DNA of 64,000 nt, taken from contig CANTFL010001332.1 of the NCBI GenBank assembly GCA_947650285.1, positions 868,001 through 932,000 on the forward strand, in the 5' to 3' direction. The translations under genes were made by a program, and so were the position numbers. Positions 25,138 to 33,794 of the stretch are shown here, piece after piece. Numbering within the stretch: the first letter of the stretch is position 1; each line of letters starts with the position of its first letter. Under the pieces are notes generated by a model that saw nothing but the letters and a program-made list of their open reading frames with translations, ran no database searches and was not told the origin of the DNA. Origin of the DNA: Hyaloperonospora brassicae. Taxonomy: Eukaryota > Oomycota > Peronosporomycetes > Peronosporales > Peronosporaceae.

Positions 25138-28100
25138 TCCAGCAACCTCAAGAGAATTTGCAAATCTCTTGACGAAAGTTGCTCCAGATACACAATCATT
25201 GTGTGTCTCTGCACCTGGTGATGACGTTTCGCTCATCACCTTGAAGTTGGAAGCGACAAATGATTTTTCGCTTCGTGCCCTAGTAGACTGTGGGGCGTCG
25301 AACAACTTTGTTCGTCGCCAGTCACTAAAGGGTCGTAGGCTCAAGTTCGTTAAGCGCGACATTCCCCTCACAAGGATGACGGTGCGCCTTGCAACAGGCG
25401 CATCGATAACCGTTGAGAAACGTGTAGTAGGAATCCACTACACGTTGGAGGGCGAACAGTACGATGATGACTTCATCGTACTAGATCTGGATGACAAATT
25501 TGATGTCATCCTGGGATTACCTTGGCTCAGAAAGTACGATCCAAGGGTGAGCTGGCAGCATCGATCCGTGAAGATGCCTGCCGCTTGTTCATCAGATGGC
25601 CATCTGATGAAAATCTTGGAGCGTCCACAAGCGTGTGGATATTATGCGAGTGAGTGCGATGGCCTCATTTGCGGTTCGGTCGTTAGCACGACTGCACAAG
25701 ATCACAGTGTAGTTGATCACTACACTGTGGAGCAAGCTCCCGGCGGCTGTACAAGAGTACAGGCTGCGCCGAAGGTCCACCACTCGAATAAGTCGAGTGG
25801 ATTGGGACATGGATTCATGCCTAGCGGGCAGCATCTTAGACAGAAGAACCCTGTTGCCTCCAGAGGGCAACATGGAAATCCAAGGTCGACTGGAGAGTCG
25901 ACCGTAGAGGATCGGTGCCTGACTGTGGTTGCACAGCCACAGTCGGAAGACGTCGAGGGAATAAGTCCCCACGTACTTGAGGAAGGAATTCCTCAGGAGT
26001 CACTTGCTGAAGGATTAGGCCTTCAGCAACCTGTCGGAAGCAAGTCCCCAGGAAGTGAACCGAGACGTTCGAACGTCTTGGATGATGACGGATCAAGCGT
26101 AGGCGCTTATACGCTTGATCTGATTGTGCCTCCGAAGTTGACTTCGGAGATAACTCAATTGCCAACGCTAGAACCGAAACGGTTCTTGCGTGATCTGCGT
26201 AGTGGGAAAGTCAAGCAGATCTGCATACTCGTCATGGAGGATAACATATGTGGCCGATATTCGGTCGGCAACAGTATTTGCTGAGAACGAACGGGTTCTC
26301 AGCAGCTCATCGATGGACGAAAGTGTCCTCGATGAGAAGACTCGGATTAAGCGATACACGTCTCAATCCTATGAGTCACTTCAGGCAAATCCTTTGTATA
26401 AGGATTTGATCGAATTCAGGGATGTGTTCCCTGAATCCGTACCTTGCGAGTTGCCTAAGGACAAAGGCACTCGACACGAGATCGAGCTCAAACCGGGCTC
26501 GAAGTACTGTGTCACGAAGCAGTGGCTACTGCCTCGTGAACAAGTACTAGCGATCGACAAGTTCTTTGCCGATCGCTTAGCAGAGGGCCATGTGAGTTAA
26601 TCAACATCCCCTCACAGCTCTCCGACCTTCTGTGTGCTAAAGGCCACAGGTGGGTGGTGGATAGTGCACGCATTCAACAAGTTGAATGCTGAAACGGTAC
26701 CGGCTCAGACGCCGATACCGAGGAAGGACGTAATCATAGATGGTATGTCAAAGAGTACCATCTTTTCGTCCATTGATCTGATGGATGGTTTCTATCAAGT
26801 CCTCATGCGTGAACGGGACATCCCGTTCACGGCAGTGAGTACCCCCAGCGGGACGCTGTGGGAGTGGCTAGTTATGCCACATGGGCTGAGCAATGCCCCT
26901 GCAACATTCAACAGATGTGTCACAAATCTGTTGAGACCGGTGCGAGACTTCGCACCGAGTTACTTCGACGATGTGTTCGTCCATAGCCGGGCTATGGACG
27001 GGAAGACGGACGTTGAAGTTCACAGGACTCACGTTCGTCAGGTTCTTCAACTTATGCGCAAGCATAAGTTGTACGCCAACATCAAGAAGTGTATATTCGC
27101 GGCTAGCGAAATACCACTTCTTGGGTGCATCGTGGGTAAACACGGCGTACGCCCTGATCCCAAAAAGATCAAGTCGATCACCGACTGGCCAGTGCCAGTC
27201 GATGTCAAGGGACTAAGGAAGTTCCTTGGGCTAGCGGCTTACTTACCCAAGTACTCGCGCAACTACGCCGAGATGACTGTTCATCTTTCGTGCTTTCTCA
27301 AGAAAAATATCAAGTGGTCATGGAACGCTGAGTGCCAGCGTTCCTTTGAAGGAATCAAGCAAAGCTTGATGCAATCGCCGATCTTGGTGATTGCAGATCA
27401 GGACAGACCATTTCATGTGGTCTGTGACGCCAGCGATTTTGCAATCGGCTGTGCGTTAACGCAGTTCGATGCAGATGGCGCGGAGCGCGTCATCTGTTAT
27501 CAGTCGCGTCAGCTGCAGGCAGCTGAGCGCAATTAACCAGTGCATGACAAGGAACTCCTTGCCATGAAGTACGCACTGGCCAATTTTCGCGTCTATCTCC
27601 TCGGAGATAGACCATTTGTTTTCGATACGGACCATGCGTCACTACGCACGGCCGTAAACAGCCCACACCTCTCACAAAGGATGGCGAGGTGGATGTCTTT
27701 ATTCGCGGAGTATAACTTCTCCGTAGAGTATAAACCAGGACGACTCAATGTCGTCGCTGATGCGCTTTCGCGCCGGCCCGATTTCGAGCCGGACGCACAA
27801 TTCAACAGTGAGGATAATCCCACTGCTGCGACACTGTCAGTCAGTGTCCCGTCGTCAAGTTTTCTTAACAACGTACGAAAGGCATACGCGGAAGATAAGG
27901 ATCTTCTGCGATTGATGGATCATCTGGTGAATCCATCCAGTAATTCCATGAGGGATTTACCGGCTTTGTACCGATCCTCATCGGATCGGTATAGTACACG
28001 CAACGAATTGCTGTACTATACAGCTGTTGCCGACGATACTCCTCGTGTCGTCGTACCCGCTCATCATGATTTGCGTTTACGCATCATGTATGAGTGTCAA

Positions 28101-28852
28101 GGTGCCCCAACAAGCGGCCATCGTGGTAGAGAAAAGACTTACCTCACGGTAAGTCGTGACTTTTACTGGACACGCCAGTATCAGTTTGTCCGCAAGTACA
28201 CACGTGCTTGCGAGGTTAGTCAACGGGTGAAGCCTAGTCCTTCATCCCGTGCGCCATTGCAGCCTCTGCCTGTTCCGAAGAGTGCTGGCAGTCCGTTTCA
28301 ATGGACTTCGTCTTCAGTTTCCCCGAAGACGCTCACAAGAATAATGGTATTCTTGTGTTTGTTGACCGATTCAGCAAGATAGTCCATCTTGCTGCTGTCC
28401 CTGAGTCGATCAAGGCTCAAGGTTGTGCTCGTGTCTTTCTAGACACGGTCTTTAGACTCCACGGGTTACCCCGTGAACTCGTATCCGACCGTGACCCTCG
28501 GTTCACGGCGGCATTTTGGCAAACCGTATTCCGTTCTCTCGGAACACGATTGAAGATGTCTATTTCTGACCATCCGGAAACATATGGTCAGACGGAACGT
28601 GCGAACCGTGTCCTCGAAGATATCCTTCGAGGATATGTCCACTCGTTTCCGAGTTGGAGCGAATTCCTACCCATGGTGGAATTCGCCATCAATAATTCGG
28701 TGCATGCTTCCACACAGCACACACCGTTTTACGTGAATGGCCTACGCCATCCACGTGTGCCCGCCCTTTTGATGTGTGACTCTTGGATAAGGGGGGAGGG
28801 ACTCGCTCGAGCAAAAACCGTTTGGCTCTTGCTCATCACGTGTCGACGCTAA
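25097..28852 (+). pseudogene. Ty3/gypsy pol (protease, RT, RNase H, integrase), broken
   Basis: Entered from gag by the -1 shift. Protease: ALVDCGASNNFV at about 25,280 (retropepsin D-C-G-A form). Reverse transcriptase: FSSIDLMDGFYQ at about 26,760 and catalytic SYFDDVFV at about 26,958. RNase H: CDASDFAIG at about 27,425 and the end PGRLNVVADALSRR at about 27,740. Integrase: zinc-binding H-H-C part near 28,050-28,220, where the last Cys is Ser (CEVSQRVK), then the catalytic core MDFVF (28,301), SDRDPRF (about 28,480) and ETYGQTERANR (about 28,580). Breaks: a frame change near 26,240, TAA at 26,598-26,600, TAA at 27,534-27,536, a frame change near 28,277 and another between 28,780 and 28,850. 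The copy therefore cannot make a full Pol. Confidence 0.9.
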
Positions 28853-29990
28853 CGTCGTCACGTATGATGCCGATGTCGATCAAGTCGACATCGATGAAGC
28901 ACACCACCGAAATAATAGCGAAGACGCTATTATTGGCTCGGATAATGATGACGATGCTGGTTCCAGCGAGGAAGAAGACAACCTCGCTGAAGAAGAGAAC
29001 AATCTCTTAGCAGTGCGCACGAAGCGCACTGAAAGACAAAACAAAGAGTCAGCAGAGAACTTCCTGCTGACTCGAGAGGCGGTAGTCCATTTCGTTCAGT
29101 ACTCCATCGCAAATGCGGTGGACCGCCAGAAACGGAACGCAGACAAGAATGGAAGAGCAAATATTCTTTCATTTAAAGTTAACGACCTAGTACTACTGTC
29201 TACGGTAAACTTTCCTGGATATGCAGTCACTAGTGTCGGCAGTAGTAAACTACTGCCGAAGTACATTGGGCCATTTCGAGTGTTGCATCGCAAGGGCAAT
29301 GCATACACACTCGAATTGCCACGTAAGATGCGCACGCATCCTACGTTTTACGTGGGGAGGCTCAGGCCGTACTGTCAGTACGAGCCTTCTTCTTCCGATG
29401 AAGATAGCCCCCACGTTCAAGAACATCCATCAAGTTCTTGCGTTCACGCTCCAGACGATCCGTCTGGTCGCGCAGATACGGTACCTCGGAACTCAACCGA
29501 GATATCTCCCCGCGAGCTGACGCCAGCTCGCCGTAAAGAGAGCGGACGTCCCGCTCGACCTGAAGCTGCGCTGTGGCATAATCGGCGCGGTCTCTCGCCC
29601 GATCAGCCTCGCGATACTTGCGGTTCTTCCGCACGGTATCAGTCCAAGCGTAACGCCGGTCGCGCTCGTGCTTCAAGTCATCGCGCAGTTCATCGATTGC
29701 GCGATCCATCTCGTAAGGGTCGAGATAGTGAGCCGAATCATCTGGAGGAGGTCTTTCCTCCTCCACCACATCCTTTGGTGGATGCTCACGGTGGTCAACG
29801 ATTTCTAGTGGAGCGTATCTTGAATCACCGTGACGATTCAGGATCAAGGACGAGCTACCTCGTCCAGTGGCGGGGGTATCCACCCTCTTGGAATAGCTGG
29901 GAGCCCCGCTATCAGCTGTTGATGGACGTTGAAGGTCTCGTCCGCCAGTATGACGATACCCATCCGATTGGTCCTGTGGCACATCGGTAA
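28853..29990 (+). CDS. C-terminal end of Pol: GPY/F module and chromodomain
   Basis: Read in the frame after the last shift, with an acidic linker first (28,850-29,010, rich in D/E/S). Then comes a GPY/F-type module ([10 protein letters not shown] at about 29,170; [13 protein letters not shown] at about 29,250; [12 protein letters not shown] at about 29,340), a Ser/Pro/Arg-rich linker of about 110 residues, and a chromodomain near the end ([12 protein letters not shown], then [19 protein letters not shown], at about 29,800-29,915). Chromodomains on gypsy integrases steer insertion to particular chromatin. The stop is at 29,988-29,990. Part of the linker lies opposite the coiled-coil frame on the other strand. 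Confidence 0.8.
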
Positions 29991-30045
29991 ACACGCGCTT
30001 TAGGCGCTTGTAGACGGATTGCAAGTTTACAATCGAGTCACGCAT
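29362..30045 (-). CDS. Antisense open frame with predicted coiled coil
   Basis: 227 codons on the strand opposite to pol. The N-terminal 95 residues are simply opposite the chromodomain and may be a shadow of it. Residues about 95-215 are different: a long, regular, charged helix ([34 protein letters not shown]) with heptad spacing, ending in a basic cluster HRKKKAR. The sense reading in the same stretch is low-complexity linker, so the antisense reading is the more protein-like of the two. No family recognised. It may be a second exon or frameshifted continuation of the frame at 30,970-30,047, which ends one base before this one starts. Confidence 0.4.
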   Translation of the reverse strand: MRDSIVNLQSVYKRLKRVFTDVPQDQSDGYRHTGGRDLQRPSTADSGAPSYSKRVDTPATGRGSSSLILNRHGDSRYAPLEIVDHREHPPKDVVEEERPPPDDSAHYLDPYEMDRAIDELRDDLKHERDRRYAWTDTVRKNRKYREADRARDRADYATAQLQVERDVRSLYGELASARGEISRLSSEVPYLRDQTDRLERERKNLMDVLERGGYLHRKKKARTDSTA

Positions 30046-30046
30046 C

Positions 30047-30970
30047 TCAGCCGAGATGTGTGCCCTTCCCCCAGGGCGAACTTAGGGAATACACATCCCC
30101 ATGTGCACGCTGCGAGTTGTCAACACAACTCGCACAAGGGTCTCCCCATGCGAGGCAAGGAATTTCTGCCTCGCTCGACAAACAGTGCAACCGGTACCTA
30201 GCACCGGTTGGCGTTCGCCTTTCGAACCTGAGGCGTGTCGCCTCAAGTTTCTTGAGCCACCCTTCTCGTCCAAAATTCTTTACGTTTTGGACGAACGCGT
30301 TCCACGCTGCCAAAAGCGATGCTTTGTCACGCTTTTGGTTGCCGTTGTACCATCGATGTCTAAGAAAGACATCGAGATAAAAATCTTCTTCAGCGCGAAA
30401 GTTCTTCGCGCTGGAACTCAAGCCGTGAAGCTCAGTCGCATCTAATAAGGGTATTCGATGGTGTTGGCTTGTCTCGTGAGAAAAGCTATTGATGAGCCGT
30501 TCGGGCAAACGCCACGGCTCCGGCTCATCACGCTTCACAGTGGTACCCTTGTTGGTACCACGGCTCCCAGATTGACGACGGCTCACGCCATCGTCATCAC
30601 GCTCGTGCGAAGACGCACGAGCCGGCGGTGGTAAGTAAAAATATTCCTTACCGCCCTGATCATCGTCATCACTGCCGAACAGACTGCGATGCAAATCACG
30701 AGTCCGTTCGTTCGGCAGTGGCCTTGGCAAATACTGAGGCGTCGCCGGTGAGCGAGACGCCTCTGGAGCATTGCCCGAGTCACACACGTCTGACTCGCCA
30801 GAGTAGATGACCTCAATGTCGGGGTCATCATGCGCACGCGGTGTGGTACCGCGTGCACCTGCAGCACCTGTTGCTGCAGGCGGAGAAGGAGCAGCAGACG
30901 ACGAATCGTCTGCCGCAGAGGCTAGCACAGCAGCGGGCTGTGCGGGTCTTGAGTCACCTCGCATAGACAT
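30047..30970 (-). CDS. Antisense open frame between pol and the 3' LTR (aORF candidate)
   Basis: 307 codons, starting close to the 3' LTR and running towards pol. The N-terminal half is disordered (Ala/Pro/Ser/Asp-rich, with RSLFGSDDDDQGG at about residues 93-105). The C-terminal third looks folded: FYLDVFLRHRWYNGNQ, LLAAWNAFVQNVKNFGREGW, and a Cys cluster CLSSEAEIPCLAWGDPCASC (about residues 265-284). Additional antisense frames at this location are known in some plant LTR elements; I know of no assigned function. No ORF of this length exists on the sense strand here. Its function, and whether it is expressed, is unknown. Confidence 0.5.
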   Translation of the reverse strand: MSMRGDSRPAQPAAVLASAADDSSSAAPSPPAATGAAGARGTTPRAHDDPDIEVIYSGESDVCDSGNAPEASRSPATPQYLPRPLPNERTRDLHRSLFGSDDDDQGGKEYFYLPPPARASSHERDDDGVSRRQSGSRGTNKGTTVKRDEPEPWRLPERLINSFSHETSQHHRIPLLDATELHGLSSSAKNFRAEEDFYLDVFLRHRWYNGNQKRDKASLLAAWNAFVQNVKNFGREGWLKKLEATRLRFERRTPTGARYRLHCLSSEAEIPCLAWGDPCASCVDNSQRAHGDVYSLSSPWGKGTHLG

Positions 30971-31083
30971 GTTAACTATGCGAGGTCAAGCGGAAAGTGA
31001 ATGGAACGGACCCAACAAGTGCTCCCTGACCCAATGGTGGCCAACGGGTGGCCGCCGTATTTTCGATAGTCACACGGTCACTA

Positions 31084-31100
31084 TCAGTTAGGGGGGGTGA
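31084..31100 (+). promoter_or_regulatory. Polypurine tract
   Basis: A G-rich purine run (AGGGGGGGTGA) ends immediately before the 3' LTR, the position where plus-strand synthesis is primed in LTR elements. One T interrupts it. Confidence 0.75.
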
Positions 31101-31491
31101 TGTAACGGGGCAGCCCGTTACATGGAATTGTCGCTTTAAAGAAAGTGACAATAAAGAATATTAAGTTGAATATTCTTTGAACAATATCACCAAAGTGGTG
31201 ATATTGAAGGGTCGACCAAAGAGTCTGTTCATTGGTTGATATCATGATGATTTCAACCCACCAATCGCCGCAAGACGCGCGCAATGAGTGGTGACGAGAC
31301 GTCACCATACACTCAGTTATATTGGCATAATTAAGTTGAGTCAAACAGAGAGACAGTAGTTAAAAGACTTAATTATATTGATATAACAGTTCTGCTTTTA
31401 CCTTACCTACGCTTCCTCGCTTGCCTTGTGTACGTCTGTCGGGGCACCGATACCCTTGCGTTAAGTTCACGCAAGGGTGTGCTCCGTTACA
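31101..31491 (+). repeat. 3' LTR of the Ty3/gypsy element
   Basis: 391 bp, same ends as the 5' LTR except CTCCGTTACA at the right end. Twelve substitutions separate the two LTRs and no indels. Two changes lengthen stems compared with the 5' copy (near 31,153-31,178 to 10 bp, and near 31,183-31,205 to 9 bp), one turns a G-C pair into G-U, and one breaks the pair at the end of the 10-bp stem. Confidence 0.95.
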
Positions 31492-32560
31492 TCTGCCAAA
31501 TGACACACATTGATGCAAGCTTCGGCAATATCAATCAAACGAAGCAGGACGGTTCGATCGCCAATACAGCCAATGAAAAGATGATGGCAAAAGAGACGGA
31601 CATTACCAAGATCATTGACCTAAAATTACCCTATTGTGAGTTGGATGGTGAGCTATAGTATCTGGTGACGTGTACCCAGCCGGATGTGGCCAGCGCAGTA
31701 CGAAGTCCCGGTCGACACACATACGCATATACAACGGAGAATCGCTTCACAGTAAAGCGCGTGCTTTGCTTTGTCAAGGGAACAAGAACACTCGGTTTGT
31801 GTTATCATTGAGGAGAAGCTGTATCAAGGATTCAATTAACGTTGTAAACACATAAAGAGGCTGACTAAGCACATTATAGACACCTCTCGATCGGTAACTG
31901 CTTTTGTTCTTCATCTGACCGGATGTGGTTTTCGGTGCAAAAGCAAAACCCGAAAGGCGGCAATGGATGATACATGCAAGTCGGAGCTGATTGCTGCTAG
32001 CATGTGCGTCGAGCATCTCATATGGGCTCGAAAACTGATTGCAAAGCTAAACTCGAACCAAGAACCAACTATTTGCATATGGAGAATCAGAGCACGCTGG
32101 CGATCTGTTTCGCTGTCGGCAACTACGACGGAGCGGTCCGGTACGCAATGAAAAGCTACAAGATCTCGGAGTTGGTCGAAAAGAACGATTTCACGGTCAA
32201 GTATTTCACAAACGGGGACAAGATCGCAGACATCTTTACCAAAGCTCTCGGGTCGCAACGACAATGAAAAGTTAAGGAAGGTACTTGGGTGACAAATGTA
32301 CCTGCGGTGCTTGCGAATCAAGACGTGTGAAATTACAAAGCGTGAGTTTGGGAAGCAGAGCGATTCCTCGATTCTTTTGGGTAACGGAAGCTCACGTCTC
32401 TATCTGACTACCTGGGCTCGACCGAAGAGACTAGAAGTGCGCGACCAGTTGATTGATTATTAATGGGGTCGGCAGAAGTCATGACGGTAAAGGAGGGTTT
32501 CCGTGAAAGCGTTTCTCCTTGTGCCTTAAGCACGTTGTGTACATGTATGCGAGATCAACA
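31492..32560 (+). mobile_element. Ty1/copia relic, right part (RNase H end and right LTR)
   Basis: Continues the copia element after the gypsy insertion. LPYCELDGEL at about 31,622 followed by a shifted TCTQPDVASAVRS matches the copia signature between RT and RNase H. KRVLCFVKGTRTLGLCY at about 31,755, TCKSELIAASMCVEHL at about 31,970 and DKIADIFTKALGSQRQ at about 32,218-32,265 are the RNase H end. Several frameshifts and stops make it non-functional. The right LTR begins before 32,393. Confidence 0.85.
32393..32560 (+). repeat. Right LTR of the copia relic (aligned part)
   Basis: Aligns to 18,427-18,545 (see there). The right boundary is uncertain and could lie as far as about 32,860. Confidence 0.6.
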
Positions 32561-33500
32561 ATGTATGTCACTTTGCTTGTTGCCACGTACAGCGCACTAC
32601 AACATTCAAACAAGCCAAGTGGTGTTACCTTTAAGAGCGCCTAAGCTATTAGATAGTGCATGCTCAGCGTGGCCGTTCGGATGCTCGCATCATTGTAGCC
32701 GGCTGTCCGTCAGTATCTCTTCGCTAGGCCAGTCAACGTGACATGCCTGCGATCTACAAGTGTACACGTGTATACACTGAAGCTCCTTACGATCGTCCAA
32801 GCCCACTGCCGGTGCGACGTCGATGGAGGACACGAGTCTGCTAGTCATGTATAAGCAGTGCTACGCTCAAACAGTCTAGAGGGGGAGTATGTCTGGCGTA
32901 CTTCATCGATTCCACCCTCGCTACATTACATTACGATGCGCTTCAACCTAACTGAAAAGGAAGCATATGTGCTACTCGGGCGTTATCCTCAGTGCCGTCT
33001 TACGCTTCCTACTCTGTACCATCCCACATGCTCGGAGCATTTCCCAATGAATGTCGATCAAGCTGCCAGCCTCGCTCGTTCCCATACAATACGCAAACAT
33101 TGACGCGTTTCAAGCGCCACGCTGCCTCGATCAACACCAAAGCGTCGTTTGATCGCTAGCATTTCCCAGCACGAGGGACTCGATTCTACTCACATGCGGC
33201 AGTCGGTCGACGCATTGTGCGCTCGTGAGCTTGCGACCATATCGTTACGCAGTAGCAGGTCATGGATAAGAAGAACCCGTTCGTACGCACGACCGCTTGT
33301 CCCGAGTGTGTGTGGCAAAGAGTCAGACATCGACCGCCCACTGTCGTTTGCCCGTTGCTAAACTGAGCTCCAGTAGCGACGGTACAGCATCGCTCCTTCT
33401 CTATCTACTGGCTCGTTCCCAGACAGTCCCCATCCTGACGCGAGTGCTCGACGCGTTGCGTGGCGCTCGTGACTAACTTGGAGCAGTGCAGTCGCACGTG
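32561..33500. other. Intergenic, upstream of the small secreted protein
   Basis: No gene recognised. It is moderately GC-rich, unlike the TE block, and marks the passage from repeat-rich to gene-rich DNA. Confidence 0.5.
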
Positions 33501-33507
33501 TCACTTC
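33501..33507 (+). promoter_or_regulatory. Possible oomycete initiator element
   Basis: TCACTTC fits the oomycete initiator pattern YCAYTYY and lies 63 bases before the chosen ATG. The motif is short, so a chance match is possible. Confidence 0.35.
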
Positions 33508-33569
33508 GCACATTGTGTCAAACTCGTCACACCTCAGACTCGACTACCGCCGATTCTTCCAGCAAGAAC

Positions 33570-33794
33570 ATGAACGCTAAGACGGCTCTTCTACTTCTTG
33601 TCGCTGGTAGCGCCGCCATTGCAGCCAAGGCGGATTATCGGTCCTGCTCGAACAAGGTCTGCCCTCCTCCGACTTCGAAAGCCAACGTGGACATCAGCCA
33701 GGGATGCCGTGATGGGCACACGAAGGATGGCAAACTGAATGAAGCCGGTTTCTCCAAGTGCTGTGCGAAAAAGTGCGGCGAAAAACACGGCTGA
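33570..33794 (+). CDS. Small secreted cysteine-rich protein, PcF/SCR-like
   Basis: 74 residues. An upstream in-frame ATG at 33,486 exists, but the one at 33,570 starts a clear signal peptide (MNAKTALLLLVAGSAAIAAKA), so I prefer it. Cleavage after residue 21 would release about 53 residues with six cysteines (C26, C31, C46, C64, C65, C69 of the precursor), including a CC-X3-C end, enough for three disulfides. Size, six cysteines and secretion resemble the PcF/SCR group of small oomycete secreted proteins, some of which act as plant-active toxins; the assignment rests on size and cysteine number only. The frame is intact. It sits alone at the border of the transposon block, the setting typical for oomycete effector genes. 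Confidence 0.75.
   Translation: MNAKTALLLLVAGSAAIAAKADYRSCSNKVCPPPTSKANVDISQGCRDGHTKDGKLNEAGFSKCCAKKCGEKHG

Larger units (their letters stand above)
23529..31491 (+). mobile_element. Young Ty3/gypsy LTR retrotransposon with chromodomain
   Basis: A nearly complete 7,963-bp element: two 391-bp LTRs, a primer-binding candidate after the left LTR, gag, protease, reverse transcriptase, RNase H, integrase, GPY/F-type module, chromodomain, and a G-rich polypurine tract before the right LTR. The LTRs differ at 12 of 391 positions (about 97% identical), so the insertion is recent relative to the relic at 5.5-9.3 kb. The flanking five bases TATGC and TCTGC match at four of five, compatible with a decayed target-site duplication. 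Pol carries nonsense and frameshift changes, so this copy is not autonomous. The entire element is packed with short perfect inverted repeats (see findings). It sits inside the copia relic. Confidence 0.95.
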
